Source: Rhodospirillaceae bacterium
GTDB lineage: Bacteria; Pseudomonadota; Alphaproteobacteria; Dongiales; Dongiaceae
NCBI GenBank assembly: GCA_016712715.1
Contig: JADJQM010000002.1
Span: 62,001-126,000 of the forward strand
Reading direction: 5' to 3'
DNA: 64,000 nt
The notes under the pieces are model-generated. The model did no database searches, was not told the origin of the DNA, and saw nothing but the letters and a program-made list of their open reading frames with translations. Positions within the stretch are counted from its first letter, which is position 1; the number at the start of each line of letters is the position of its first letter. Positions 20,308 through 29,611 of the stretch are shown here, one piece after another. The position numbers and the translations under genes were made by a program.

Positions 20308-20841
20308 ATGGCAACAAAAGAGAAACGCGGTTCCGCCCCGGCTTCACGCAAGGCCGCGCCAAAAGTCGGCATCATCATGGGCAGCCAATCCGACTGGGCG
20401 ACCATGCGCCATGCCGCCGAAACCCTCGAGGCCTTGAAGGTCGTTGCCGAAACGCGAATCGTCTCCGCCCATCGCACGCCCAAGCGCATGTTCGACTATG
20501 CGCAGAAGGCCAAGGGCCGCGGCCTGCAGGTGATCATCGCCGGCGCCGGCGGGGCGGCGCACCTCCCCGGCATGACGGCAAGCCTCACCGAATTGCCGGT
20601 CTTCGGCGTGCCGGTCGAAAGCCAGGCCCTGAAGGGGCAGGACTCGCTCCTCTCCATCGTGCAGATGCCGGCCGGTATTCCGGTGGGGACACTCGCCATC
20701 GGCAAGGCCGGCGCCATCAACGCAGCGCTCCTTGCCGCCGCCGTGCTGGCCTTGAATGATGCAGCACTGGCCAAACGCCTCGCCGCCTTCCGCCAGAAGC
20801 AGACCGATGCGGTCGCCGTCAAACCGGCGCGCGAGGCTTGA
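20308..20841 (+). CDS. purE: 5-(carboxyamino)imidazole ribonucleotide mutase
   Basis: Class I PurE, which moves the carboxylate of N5-CAIR to give CAIR in purine synthesis. Signature stretches are [31 protein letters not shown] with the catalytic His, and [16 protein letters not shown]. The 12-residue basic N-terminal extension and the roughly 15-residue C-terminal tail are not conserved. purK follows 5 bp after the stop, so the two subunits are co-expressed. Confidence 0.95.
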   Translation: MATKEKRGSAPASRKAAPKVGIIMGSQSDWATMRHAAETLEALKVVAETRIVSAHRTPKRMFDYAQKAKGRGLQVIIAGAGGAAHLPGMTASLTELPVFGVPVESQALKGQDSLLSIVQMPAGIPVGTLAIGKAGAINAALLAAAVLALNDAALAKRLAAFRQKQTDAVAVKPAREA

Positions 20842-20846
20842 TCACC

Positions 20847-21935
20847 ATGAACGCTGAAGACGGTCAGATCCTGCCGCCCGGTTCCGTGATCGGCATTCTG
20901 GGCGGCGGCCAGTTGGGCCGCATGTCGGCGCTGGCCGCCGGCCGCCTCGGCTACAAGGTGCATATCTTCTCCCCCGAGAAGGACGGTCCTGCGGCGCAGG
21001 TCTCCTGGCGCAACACGGTCGCTGCCTATGACGATCTCGCCGCCCTTGAAGCCTTCGCGCAATCCGTCGATGTCGTCACTTTCGAATTCGAGAACATCCC
21101 GGCGGCGGCGGCCGAGATATTGGCCAGGGTGAAGCCAACCCGGCCCAGCCCGCGCGTCCTCCACATTTCCCAGGAACGGCTGCGCGAGAAGCGTTTCCTC
21201 GAAAGCATCGGCGTGCCCGTGACCGCCTTTCGCGAGGTGACCGGTGCCGCAGGGCTGCCGGAAGCAGTCGAGGCGCTGGGGACGCCGTCGATCCTCAAAT
21301 CCGCCAGCTTCGGCTATGACGGCAAGGGCCAGGTGCGCATCGAAGCCGGCATGGATTTGAACGAAGCCTGGACGCGGATGGGCGGCACGATCGCGATCCT
21401 CGAAGGCTTCATCGATTTCGACTGCGAGATTTCCGTCATCGTCGCCCGGAACCCGTCGGGCGAGATCGCACTCTATGAACCGGCGCGCAACAGCCACAAG
21501 CATCATATCCTCGACACAAGCACGGTGCCGGCCGGCATCTCGGCGAAGGTCGCCCATGCGGCGGAAGCGATCGCGCGCCGCATCGCCGGCGAGATCGACC
21601 TCATCGGCCTGCTCGCGGTCGAGATGTTCGTGACCAAGGACGGCCGCGTGCTGGTCAACGAATTGGCCCCGCGTCCGCACAATTCCGGCCACTGGTCCCA
21701 GGACGGTGCCATCACCTCCCAGTTCGAACAGCATATCCGCGCGGTCTGCGGCCTCGATCTCGGCAACCCGGCCAGGCATTCCGACACGGTGATGACCAAC
21801 CTCATCGGCGACGAGGTCGAAAGCTGGCCGCAGCTTTTGGCCGACCCCGATGTGAAGCTCCATCTCTACGGCAAGGCGGAAGCGCGGCCGGGGCGCAAGA
21901 TGGGGCACTGGAACAGACTCTCACCGAAGAGTTGA
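20847..21935 (+). CDS. purK: 5-(carboxyamino)imidazole ribonucleotide synthase
   Basis: An ATP-grasp enzyme that makes N5-CAIR from AIR, ATP and bicarbonate. The ATG at 20847 (362 residues) is preferred to the in-frame TTG at 20838, which overlaps the purE stop. The N-terminal GILGGGQLGRMSALAAGRLG, the ATP-grasp SFGYDGKGQVRI and EGFIDFDCEISVIVAR, and the C-terminal NELAPRPHNSGHWSQD are diagnostic. A strong terminator follows. Confidence 0.95.
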   Translation: MNAEDGQILPPGSVIGILGGGQLGRMSALAAGRLGYKVHIFSPEKDGPAAQVSWRNTVAAYDDLAALEAFAQSVDVVTFEFENIPAAAAEILARVKPTRPSPRVLHISQERLREKRFLESIGVPVTAFREVTGAAGLPEAVEALGTPSILKSASFGYDGKGQVRIEAGMDLNEAWTRMGGTIAILEGFIDFDCEISVIVARNPSGEIALYEPARNSHKHHILDTSTVPAGISAKVAHAAEAIARRIAGEIDLIGLLAVEMFVTKDGRVLVNELAPRPHNSGHWSQDGAITSQFEQHIRAVCGLDLGNPARHSDTVMTNLIGDEVESWPQLLADPDVKLHLYGKAEARPGRKMGHWNRLSPKS

Positions 21936-21945
21936 CCCAAACAAA

Positions 21946-21971
21946 AACCCCGCCGATCGCTCGGCGGGGTT
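21946..21971. terminator. bidirectional intrinsic terminator between purK and the ABC importer
   Basis: A perfect 11-bp stem, AACCCCGCCGA with TCGGCGGGGTT, and a TCGC tetraloop is followed by CAGTCTTTT on the plus strand and preceded by an A-run (AAAAA) on the other side. It can therefore stop both convergent transcripts. Confidence 0.85.
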
Positions 21972-22002
21972 CAGTCTTTTCGGAGGAACGATCAGCCGGC
22001 GA

Positions 22003-23007
22003 TCACATCGCCTTTTCGATCACCGCATGGGTCCACGCACCTTCCGGCTTGTTGGTGATGACCGGATCGGAACCGCCCGACATCAGGGTTTCCACGGTCC
22101 GCTCGGCAGCGGCATCATCCAGCCAGCCGGTGCCCTTCGGGTTGGCGCCGACCAGCTTGGCGATTTCTTCCATCATGGTCTTCTGATGCGCTTCGGTCTG
22201 GGCACCGGTCTCGTCATTGTCGAGCACGATCTTCACCGCCTCGTCCTGGTTGGCGACGGCATATTCCCAGCCCTTCATCGAAGCCTTCAGGAACCGCGCC
22301 AGCTTGTCGACCATGGCGGGGTCGGCAAGGCTCTTGTCGAGCGTGTAGAGACCGTCTTCCAGGGTTGCCACACCTTCATCTTCATATTTGAAGGTGATGA
22401 GTTCGTCCGGCTTCACGCCGGCCTCGATCACCTGCCAGTATTCGTTATAGGTCATGGTCGAGATGCAGGCCGCCTGCTTCTGCAGCAGCGGGTCCACGTT
22501 GAAACCCTGCTTCAGCACATTGACGCCGGCCTCGGATCCATCGGTCTTGTAGCCGAGCTTGTTCATCCAGTTGAGGAACGGATACTCATTGCCGCCGAAC
22601 CAGACGCCCAGCGTCTTGCCGGGGAAATCCTTCGGCGTCGTAACGCCGGAATCCTTGCGGCAGGTCAGCATCATGCCGGACTTCTGGAACACCTGGGCGA
22701 TGTTGACCAGCGGCACGCCCTTCTCGCGCGTCGCCAGTGCCGAGGGCATCCAGTCGACCACCACATCGGCACCGCCGCCGGCGATCACCTGGGAGGGGTT
22801 GATGTCCGGGCCACCGGCCTTGATGGTGACGTCGAGGCCTTCTTCCTTGTAGAAGCCCTTCTCGGCCGCCACGTAGTAACCGGCGAACTGCGCCTGCGTC
22901 ACCCATTTCAGCTGCAGCGTGAGCGCGTCCTCGGCCGATGCGGTCGCCGCACCACCGGCGATGAGCCCCGCGAGGATCGCGGAACCGAACAATGACTTCA
23001 ATACCAT
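22003..23007 (-). CDS. NMT1/THI5-like ABC substrate-binding protein, probable pyrimidine-type importer
   Basis: A periplasmic binding protein (334 residues) with signal peptide MVLKSLFGSAILAGLIAGGAA cut near ATASAED. The NMT1 fold is marked by LQLKWVTQAQFAGYYVAAEKGFYKEEGLDV and IAGGGADVVVDWM. I chose the ATG at 23007 because GGAGG lies just before it, inside the codons that follow an upstream ATG at 23019. Homologues carry hydroxymethylpyrimidine, pyrimidines, taurine or riboflavin. The neighbouring pydC and the reductive pyrimidine genes favour a pyrimidine or its breakdown product, but this is inference. Confidence 0.85.
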   Translation of the reverse strand: MVLKSLFGSAILAGLIAGGAATASAEDALTLQLKWVTQAQFAGYYVAAEKGFYKEEGLDVTIKAGGPDINPSQVIAGGGADVVVDWMPSALATREKGVPLVNIAQVFQKSGMMLTCRKDSGVTTPKDFPGKTLGVWFGGNEYPFLNWMNKLGYKTDGSEAGVNVLKQGFNVDPLLQKQAACISTMTYNEYWQVIEAGVKPDELITFKYEDEGVATLEDGLYTLDKSLADPAMVDKLARFLKASMKGWEYAVANQDEAVKIVLDNDETGAQTEAHQKTMMEEIAKLVGANPKGTGWLDDAAAERTVETLMSGGSDPVITNKPEGAWTHAVIEKAM

Positions 23008-23040
23008 TTTAGCCTCCATGTTTGGTTGTCGGTTTCTGTT

Positions 23041-24024
23041 TTACGAACGGGTGCGGAACGAGGCATGCCACGAGGTCAGGCGCCGTTCCAGGAAGGCGAT
23101 GAGTCCATAGGACAACGAACCGGCCAAGGCCGCAACGGCGATCGTGGCCCAGACCACGTCGACATTCATGCGGGCGACCTCGACGCTGATGCGGAACCCC
23201 ATGCCCGAAATGGGCGAGCCGAAGAATTCCGCCACGATGGCGCCGATCAGCGCCAGGGTCGAGTTGATCTTGAGCGCGTTGAACAGGAACGGCAAGGCCG
23301 CCGGCAGGCGCAGCTTGAACAAAGTCGCCCAATAGCCCGCAGCATAGGAGCGCATGAGGTCGCGCTGCATGGTGTCGGCGGCATTGAGGCCGGCCAGGGC
23401 ATTCACCAGCATCGGGAAAAAGATCATGAAGACGATCACCGCCGTCTTCGATTCCCAGCCGAAGCCGAACCACATCACCATGATGGGCGCGATACCGATG
23501 ACCGGGACGGCGCTCACCATATTGCCGAGCGGCAGGAGCCCGCGCTGCAGGAAGGGCACGCGGTCGACGATGAGCGCCGTGGCAAGGCCCAGCACATTGC
23601 CCAGCACAAAGCCGGCGATCACCGCCTTCAGGAAAGTCTGGCGGAAATCGCCGATCAGGGTCGGTAATTCGCGGAAGAACGCATCCCACACCTGGCTGGG
23701 TGCGGGCAGCAGCACGCGGGGCACGCCATAACCGCGGCAGATAATTTCCCAACCGAACAAAATTCCTGCACCAAAGATAACTGGGATGATCCAGCGCGCG
23801 AAGCGACCTGTGTCGCCACGCACCAGTAGTGCCATGAGCCACCAGGCCAAGACTGTTGTCGAAACCAATATTAAAGTGATGCCCCCTGTTTCCGGTAGAA
23901 TGCCTACGGCCTCACCTTTGCCAATCCAGTCGAGGCCACCTTTCGTCAAAACGTAAAGCGAGAACGCCGCCAAGAAAATCGACAGCCCTTGTCTACGCGG
24001 AGATGGCTTGCTTGCATTGCTCAT
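23041..24024 (-). CDS. ABC transporter permease (BPD type)
   Basis: A 327-residue inner-membrane permease with a long N-terminal extension of extra helices (residues 15-60) before the standard binding-protein-dependent core. The EAA-type coupling loop is MRSYAAGYWATLFKLRLPAALPFLFNALK, followed by ALIGAIVAEFFG. Its ATG (24024) overlaps the stop of the next-upstream permease by 4 bp. With that permease it forms the heterodimeric channel for the NMT1-type importer. Confidence 0.88.
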   Translation of the reverse strand: MSNASKPSPRRQGLSIFLAAFSLYVLTKGGLDWIGKGEAVGILPETGGITLILVSTTVLAWWLMALLVRGDTGRFARWIIPVIFGAGILFGWEIICRGYGVPRVLLPAPSQVWDAFFRELPTLIGDFRQTFLKAVIAGFVLGNVLGLATALIVDRVPFLQRGLLPLGNMVSAVPVIGIAPIMVMWFGFGWESKTAVIVFMIFFPMLVNALAGLNAADTMQRDLMRSYAAGYWATLFKLRLPAALPFLFNALKINSTLALIGAIVAEFFGSPISGMGFRISVEVARMNVDVVWATIAVAALAGSLSYGLIAFLERRLTSWHASFRTRS

Positions 24025-24920
24025 CGGGCACCCGCCGCTTGTCCGGCATTCTTGAGCACCAGCCGCTCGATGCCGCCGATGCCATAGACGAGCGTCGCCC
24101 CCAGGATGGCCGCCATGAACAAGGCCGACCAGATCTGCACGGTCTGGCCGTAATAGCTGCCCGAGAGCAGCCGCGCGCCCAGGCCCGCCGAGGCGCCGGT
24201 CGGCAATTCGCCGACGATGGCACCGGTCAGGCTGATGGCGACCGCCACCTTGAGGCTTGCGAACAGGAACGGCACCGAGGCCGGCAGGCGCAGCTTCCAG
24301 AAAACCTGGGCCTGGCTCGCATTGTAGGAGCGCATGAGGTCGAGCTGCATCGGATCCGGTGAGCGCAAGCCCTTCACCATGCCGATGGTGACCGGGAAGA
24401 AGCAGAGATACATCGAGATGATCGATTTCGGCACCAGCCCGGTGATGCCGATATTGCCCAGCACGACGATGATCATGGGGGCGATGGCCAGGATCGGCAC
24501 GGTCTGCGAGGCGATGACCCAGGGCATCAGGCTGCGATCCAGTGTCTGGACATGGACGATACCGATGGCAAGCAGGATACCCAGCAAGGCGCCCAAAGCG
24601 AAACCGACCAATGTCGCCGAGGCCGTCACGCTTGCGTGATAGACCAGCGACTTCTTGGCCGTGACCTTCACGCCGAAGGTGGTCTTGGCAAATTCGACCG
24701 CGACCTGGTCGGGGCTGGGCAGCACCGGGCGTTCCATCGACCAGGTGCCCTTGACGATCTCGGTGACACTTGGCGCGCCGCCATCCTTCACCAGTCGCTC
24801 CGAGACCTGCGCCCAGTTGAGCGCCACCGCCAGCCCGTACCAGCCGAGGATGATGAGGGCCACCACCGCCAGCACCGGCAGCGCCTTGTCCGTCACCCCC
24901 TGAAGGATGGTGCCGTTCAT
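24021..24920 (-). CDS. ABC transporter permease (BPD type)
   Basis: A 299-residue permease, the partner of the downstream one. The coupling loop is DLMRSYNASQAQVFWKLRLPASVPFLFASLK followed by ISLTGAIVGELP. Six to seven helices are visible, the first being LPVLAVVALIILGWYGLAVAL. It overlaps both neighbours by 4 bp (ATGA), a tightly coupled ATPase-permease-permease-binding protein operon. Confidence 0.88.
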   Translation of the reverse strand: MNGTILQGVTDKALPVLAVVALIILGWYGLAVALNWAQVSERLVKDGGAPSVTEIVKGTWSMERPVLPSPDQVAVEFAKTTFGVKVTAKKSLVYHASVTASATLVGFALGALLGILLAIGIVHVQTLDRSLMPWVIASQTVPILAIAPMIIVVLGNIGITGLVPKSIISMYLCFFPVTIGMVKGLRSPDPMQLDLMRSYNASQAQVFWKLRLPASVPFLFASLKVAVAISLTGAIVGELPTGASAGLGARLLSGSYYGQTVQIWSALFMAAILGATLVYGIGGIERLVLKNAGQAAGAR

Positions 24921-25711
24921 TTGACCTCGTCATAGGAATGGCCGGCCTTTAGCCCCAAGCGGATTCGATGTGCCAGCTCCTGCGCCGCCGGGCTTTCGCG
25001 CGTCTCGAGATTGCGTTCGGCCGGCAGATTGCTGTCGATCACATCGATGATGCGGCCGGGCCTGGCACTCATGATGACGATGCGGGTCGAGAGCAGCACT
25101 GCTTCGTCGATCGAATGGGTGACGAAGATGACGGTCTTCCGCGTCTTCGCCCAGATCGAGAGCAGTTCCTCGTTCATGCGGTCGCGGGTGATCTCGTCGA
25201 GCGCGCCGAAGGGCTCGTCCATCAGCAGGAGATCGGGATCGAAGCTGAGCGCCCGCGCGATCGAGGCGCGCTGCTGCATGCCGCCCGAGAGCTGGAACGG
25301 AAACTTCTTCTCGAACCCCTTGAGGCCCACGAGGTCGAGATAGCGCAACGCCTTCTCGGCCCGCTCCGCTTTCGAGATACCCATGATCTCATGCGGCAGC
25401 TCGACATTCTTCTGGATGTTGCGCCAGGGATAGAGCGCGGCGGCCTGGAAGATATAGCCATAGGCGCGCTTCAGGCGCGCCTCTCTGGGCGAGACGCCAT
25501 TGACGGTCACTGAACCGGATGTCGGCTGTTCCAGGTCGGCGATGATCCGCATCAGGGTCGTCTTGCCGCAGCCGGACGGACCGATGAAGGTCACGAACTC
25601 GCCGCGCCGGATGTTGAGGTTGATATCCTGGAGCGCATGGACCGGCGCGTCCGGCGTCTCGAATGTCAGCCCCAGATTGCGGACGTCAATGACGACGTCG
25701 GAAATGCTCAT
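24917..25711 (-). CDS. ABC transporter ATP-binding protein (NitT/TauT type)
   Basis: A 264-residue ATPase. It shows Walker A GPSGCGKTT, signature LSGGMQQRASIARAL, Walker B LLLMDEPFGALD and H-loop VTHSIDEAV, as in the nitrate/sulfonate/pyrimidine-precursor importers. It is the first gene of the importer operon. A copy of the dispersed palindromic repeat separates it from pydC, which is 166 bp upstream on the same strand, so pydC and the importer may share a transcript. Confidence 0.9.
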   Translation of the reverse strand: MSISDVVIDVRNLGLTFETPDAPVHALQDINLNIRRGEFVTFIGPSGCGKTTLMRIIADLEQPTSGSVTVNGVSPREARLKRAYGYIFQAAALYPWRNIQKNVELPHEIMGISKAERAEKALRYLDLVGLKGFEKKFPFQLSGGMQQRASIARALSFDPDLLLMDEPFGALDEITRDRMNEELLSIWAKTRKTVIFVTHSIDEAVLLSTRIVIMSARPGRIIDVIDSNLPAERNLETRESPAAQELAHRIRLGLKAGHSYDEVK

Positions 25712-25748
25712 AAACGGCCCCGGGGGCTTCCTGCATCCTCTGGAGAGT

Positions 25749-25851
25749 CCCCCTCACCCCGACCCTCTCCCCGCAAGCGGGGCGAGGGAGTTCCGAGCGA
25801 GTTCGATCTAAAGCCCCTCGCCCCTTTGGGGAGAGGGGTTGGGGTGAGGGG
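25749..25851. repeat. dispersed palindromic repeat, copy 1
   Basis: About 103 bp bounded by CCCTCACCCC and GGGGTGAGGGG, made of two hairpin arms: CCCTCTCCCCGCAAGCGGGGCGAGGGAG, then AGCCCCTCGCCCCTTTGGGGAGAGGGG. A 20-bp spacer of GAGCGAGTTCGAT type separates them. It is intergenic, between pydC and the ABC ATPase. Six related copies occur in the window; only this one lies before 43 kb. Confidence 0.85.
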
Positions 25852-25877
25852 AATTTTGACAAGACCTGATTACCCTC

Positions 25878-27116
25878 TCACGCCGCATTCGCGCGTTCGA
25901 CCATGGCGCGCAGCAGGACGTCGCAGCCGTCGCGGCAATCCTCCTTGGTCGCGTTCTCGATCTCGTTATGGCTGATGCCGCCTTCGCAGGGGATGAATAC
26001 CATGGCGGTGGGGGCGACGCGGTTCATGTAGCAGGAATCATGGCCGGCGCCGGAGATGATGTTGAGGTTGGACAGGCCCAGTTCCTCGGCCCCCTTCTTC
26101 ACGGCGGCCACACAGGATTCGTCGAACTTCACCGGCGGCGAATACCAGATCTCCTTGAAATCCATCTCGAGATGGTTCTTCGCCACCGCCTCGTCGCAGG
26201 CGGCTTTGGCTTCCGCCGCCATCTTGGACAGGATCTTGTCGTCGGGGTGCCTGAGATCGATGGTGAAGAACACCTTCCCCGGTATGACGTTGCGTGAGTT
26301 CGGGCTGCTGTTGATCATGCCGACCGTGGCGCAAGCGAAGGGCTGGTTCTCAAGGCCGATCTTGTTGATGGCACCCACCACATGGGCGGCGCCAACGAGG
26401 GCATCCTTGCGCACCTTCATCGGTGTCGGTCCCGCATGGGCTTCCTGGCCGGTCATCACGACTTCGAACCAGCGCTGGCCCTGGGCGCCCTGCACGATGC
26501 CGATGGTCTTCTTTTCGGCTTCCAGGATCGGGCCCTGCTCGATATGCGCTTCGAAGAAGGCATGGACGGGACGGCCGCCCACCTCGTCATCGCCGTAATA
26601 GCCGATGCGCTTCAACTCCTCGCCCATGGTCTTGCCGTCCTGGTCGGCGCGACCCAGGCCATAATCGAGGTCGAACACACCGGCAAAGACGCCCGACGCC
26701 ACCATGGCCGGGGCAAAGCGCGAGCCTTCCTCATTGGTCCAGATCGCGGCTTCGATCGGCCGCAGGGTCTCGTATTTCATGTCATTCAAGGAGCGGATGA
26801 CCTCGAGCCCGCACAGCACGCCGTAGACGCCGTCGAAACGGCCGCCGGTCGGCTGGCTGTCGATATGGCTGCCGGTCATGACGGGCGCCAATGAATTGTC
26901 CTTGCCGGGGCGCCGCGCGAACACATTGCCCATCTTGTCGATGCGGATCGAGCAGCCGGCCTCGCGGCACCATTCGACGAAGAGATCGCGCGCCTGGCGG
27001 TCGAGATCGGTGAGGGCCAGGCGGCACACGCCGCCCTTTTCCGTGGCGCCGATCTTCGCCATTTCCATCAGGCTGTCCCACAGCCGCTCGCCATTGATCT
27101 TGAGATTGGTCGCCAT
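25878..27116 (-). CDS. pydC: Zn-dependent M20 amidohydrolase, probable beta-ureidopropionase (N-carbamoyl-beta-alanine amidohydrolase)
   Basis: A 412-residue M20-family metal hydrolase, likely the last step of reductive pyrimidine breakdown: N-carbamoyl-beta-alanine to beta-alanine, CO2 and ammonia. Metal-site motifs are GSHIDSQPTGGRFDGVYG, WTNEEGSRFAP, EAHIEQGP and GAGHDSCYM; RNVIPGKVFFTIDLRHPDD belongs to the lid domain. Allantoate or N-carbamoyl-amino-acid hydrolases share these motifs, so the pyrimidine role rests on preA, preT and hydA in the same window and on a RutR-like site upstream. The ATG follows GGAGGGAG. Confidence 0.85.
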   Translation of the reverse strand: MATNLKINGERLWDSLMEMAKIGATEKGGVCRLALTDLDRQARDLFVEWCREAGCSIRIDKMGNVFARRPGKDNSLAPVMTGSHIDSQPTGGRFDGVYGVLCGLEVIRSLNDMKYETLRPIEAAIWTNEEGSRFAPAMVASGVFAGVFDLDYGLGRADQDGKTMGEELKRIGYYGDDEVGGRPVHAFFEAHIEQGPILEAEKKTIGIVQGAQGQRWFEVVMTGQEAHAGPTPMKVRKDALVGAAHVVGAINKIGLENQPFACATVGMINSSPNSRNVIPGKVFFTIDLRHPDDKILSKMAAEAKAACDEAVAKNHLEMDFKEIWYSPPVKFDESCVAAVKKGAEELGLSNLNIISGAGHDSCYMNRVAPTAMVFIPCEGGISHNEIENATKEDCRDGCDVLLRAMVERANAA

Positions 27117-27348
27117 GATCTCCCTCCGGGTATCGCCGGGCGTCCCAGGATTTTCCCAGGGGGCGCCGGTTATGCCTATAGAACAGGGAGCATAGATGCG
27201 ATTCGCGCAGCCCCCATCCCGCGCAGGCGAGATTTAGCATGAGGCGACAGCGATCGCAGCCCAAACCAGCCCTGTTTTGCCAGCCCATTCCTTGCAGGCG
27301 GACGTCTTTAGATGGCCTTTGCGGCCTTAAGGGAAATCCTGCCCAATC

Positions 27349-27364
27349 CTGACTGCTTGGTCAA
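27349..27364. promoter_or_regulatory. RutR-like operator upstream of pydC
   Basis: CTGACTGCTTGGTCAA matches the E. coli RutR palindrome TTGACCAnnTGGTCAA at 11 of 14 defined positions, with a perfect right half. It lies 233 bp before the pydC ATG, rather far for direct repression, in the gap after the GIY-YIG gene. Confidence 0.4.
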
Positions 27365-27396
27365 GCTTGCTGTTGGAAGGCTGAAAGTGCACGACC

Positions 27397-28278
27397 TCAA
27401 TTGGCATTCAAGCCATAGTCTTTGGTATGCAGACGGACCTTCCAGCTTGTTTCAATGGCCACGACGGCGTCGGGTTCAAGATCGGGCGAAACGCGCTGGA
27501 GAATCGAGAACTTGAAGGACTTTGGATTGCGGCCTTCGAGGCGCACGTTGCCGCCGCCCCTGGTCTGGAGATAGTTTAACCATCGACCAAGTATGTTTTC
27601 AGCGCCATATGCAGATCCGACATATCCCTGCTGATCTGATGTATCGAAAATATAGTAGACGCCTCGCCACTGCTGCAATGCGGCCCTCCAACTTGATGGC
27701 AGCGCATGCAACTCTTCCCATCGTAGAGTTAGTTGATCCCAAGGGGGCATTGATTTAACGAGCTTGCTTTCTTCTGCTATTGCTCGGACAAGAATTCGAT
27801 TCCTGTCGGCCCATCGATACCATGCTCTAGGCGTCGTCCAATCAACGATCAGACGGCCTTTCAGGTCGCTCATAGGAATCAGCGATTCCAAATCGAAGAA
27901 CTGCACGGCCTGGCCTTCGTCCATCATTCGCCTCAGCCCAGTCGAGTATTGCTTCAATTCGATGGGAAGCGAATCGTAACGCTCTTTAGAAAGTTCGGTC
28001 GAACTAACGCGCCTGTAGAGGCCCACAAACAGTGCCCTGTCCGACTGATGGGCGATAAAAGATGCTAGGTAGTCCGCTCTCAAAAGAGCACTTTCTGCCA
28101 TGGGGTTTTGTGTTGATTGATATGCATTGAATGCTTGCGGTTGCTCTTCGGCCCACCACGGCAATATTCGTTGCAGCTCAGGCTCCGTCGGACGATGTCG
28201 CATCACAAGAACCTTGGAATGCGATACGTCGATGCCACTTCGTTGAAGCAGAAGATTGAGATCTAAGGGCTCGACCAT
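27397..28278 (-). CDS. GIY-YIG nuclease-domain protein with novel N-terminal region
   Basis: A 293-residue protein whose last 90 residues form a GIY-YIG endonuclease domain. It has GVYYIF at 206-211, YVGSA at 219-223, the conserved Arg in GRW (about 232), the catalytic Glu in IETSWK (about 276) and a closing LN near 291. The first 200 residues match nothing I recognise and contain no recombinase or helicase motif. Codon and base use are clearly A/T-richer than the flanking catabolic genes, and it interrupts the pydC-codA region. It is probably a horizontally acquired nuclease, perhaps defence-related. Confidence 0.75.
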   Translation of the reverse strand: MVEPLDLNLLLQRSGIDVSHSKVLVMRHRPTEPELQRILPWWAEEQPQAFNAYQSTQNPMAESALLRADYLASFIAHQSDRALFVGLYRRVSSTELSKERYDSLPIELKQYSTGLRRMMDEGQAVQFFDLESLIPMSDLKGRLIVDWTTPRAWYRWADRNRILVRAIAEESKLVKSMPPWDQLTLRWEELHALPSSWRAALQQWRGVYYIFDTSDQQGYVGSAYGAENILGRWLNYLQTRGGGNVRLEGRNPKSFKFSILQRVSPDLEPDAVVAIETSWKVRLHTKDYGLNAN

Positions 28279-28330
28279 ACAAAGTCCTCCACACGTCTAT
28301 ATCAACGCATATGAGGTCTTTATACCAACG

Positions 28331-29605
28331 CTAGTTTTGATGGAAGTTCACGTCTAGCGGCCGGCCTGGAAGGTGAACCGCCATGGCGCCGCCCGGCCCC
28401 TCCGCCACGACCTTGCCCCGGCGCAAGACCTTGAGCCGTGCCGCTTTGAGGCGGATGGCCTCGATCGGGTCGCCGGCGTCGAGCACCACCAGATCGGCGT
28501 AGCAGCCGGGCGCGATGCCATAACCGTCGAGATGGAGGATCCTGGCCGGCGTCTCGGTGACCGACTGGAAGCAGGCGCGCATTGCCTCCACGCCCGTCAT
28601 CTGCCCGACATGGAGTGCCATGGTGGCCACGTCCAGCATGTCGCCCGAGCCCATCGAATACCAGGGGTCCATCACACAATCATGGCCGAAGGCGACGGGA
28701 ATCCCAGCCGCCATCAGTTCCGGGACCCGCGTCATGCCGCGGCGCTTCGGATAGGTATCGTGGCGTCCCTGGATGGTGATGTTGATGAGCGGATTGGCGA
28801 TCGCCGCCAAACCGCTTTCGGCGATCAGCGGAATGAGCTTGCTGACATAATAATTGTCCATCGAATGCATCGAGGTGAGATGCGAGCCGGTGACGCGGCC
28901 CTGCAGCCCCAAGCGCTGCGTCTCCGCAGCCAGCGTCTCGATATGGCGCGACATCGGATCGTCGGTCTCGTCACAATGCATGTCGACGAGCAGGCCGCGA
29001 TCGACAGCCAGTTCGCACAGCATACGGACGGAGGTCGTTCCATCCGCCATCGTGCGTTCGAAATGCGGGATACCGCCCACCACGTCGACACCACGATCAA
29101 GCGCCATCTTCAGCAGCTTGACCGCCCCATCGCTGCGCAGGTAGCCATCCTGCGGAAACGCCACCAATTGCAGATCGAGATAGGGCTTCACGCGCTTCTT
29201 GACTTCCAACAGCGCATCCACCGCCAGCAGCCGAGGATCGCAGATATCGACATGGCTGCGGATCGCAAGCAGCCCGCGCGCCACCGCCCAGTCACAGTAC
29301 TGCAGCGCCCGCTCCATGATCGCTTCCTGGGTGAGATGTGGCTTCAACTCGCCCCAGAGCTGAATGCCCTCCAGCAAGGTCCCTGACCGGTTGAGCCGCG
29401 GCAAGCCCAAGCTCAAGGTCGCATCCATGTGGAAATGCGCGTCCACAAAGGGCGGGCTGACCAGCAGGCCGCGTGCCTGGATGGTGGCTTCCCCGGCCTC
29501 GGGCAGGCCCGGCTCGACGGCGACGATCTTCTCGCCGCTGATGCCGATATCGATACCTGTGCGTCCATCGGGCAGGGTCGCGTAGCGGATGACGAGATCG
29601 AACAT
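28331..29605 (-). CDS. codA: cytosine deaminase-like amidohydrolase
   Basis: A metal-dependent amidohydrolase (424 residues) of the CodA branch, which deaminates cytosine to uracil or acts on related N-heterocycles. Metal ligands are in DAHFHMDATL (HxH), DMHCDETDD, GSHLTSMHS and GHDCVMDPWYSMG; the last matches the E. coli CodA segment GHDDVFDPWY in layout. It is the final gene of the BMP-type importer operon, 6 bp after the second permease gene. The substrate could instead be creatinine or isocytosine, so the symbol is tentative. Confidence 0.75.
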   Translation of the reverse strand: MFDLVIRYATLPDGRTGIDIGISGEKIVAVEPGLPEAGEATIQARGLLVSPPFVDAHFHMDATLSLGLPRLNRSGTLLEGIQLWGELKPHLTQEAIMERALQYCDWAVARGLLAIRSHVDICDPRLLAVDALLEVKKRVKPYLDLQLVAFPQDGYLRSDGAVKLLKMALDRGVDVVGGIPHFERTMADGTTSVRMLCELAVDRGLLVDMHCDETDDPMSRHIETLAAETQRLGLQGRVTGSHLTSMHSMDNYYVSKLIPLIAESGLAAIANPLINITIQGRHDTYPKRRGMTRVPELMAAGIPVAFGHDCVMDPWYSMGSGDMLDVATMALHVGQMTGVEAMRACFQSVTETPARILHLDGYGIAPGCYADLVVLDAGDPIEAIRLKAARLKVLRRGKVVAEGPGGAMAVHLPGRPLDVNFHQN

Positions 29606-29611
29606 GGGTCT

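Noticed and set aside
25712..25877. TPP riboswitch before the NMT1-type importer
   Set aside because: The characteristic CTGAGA and ACCTGA elements are absent; the gap is filled by the dispersed repeat.
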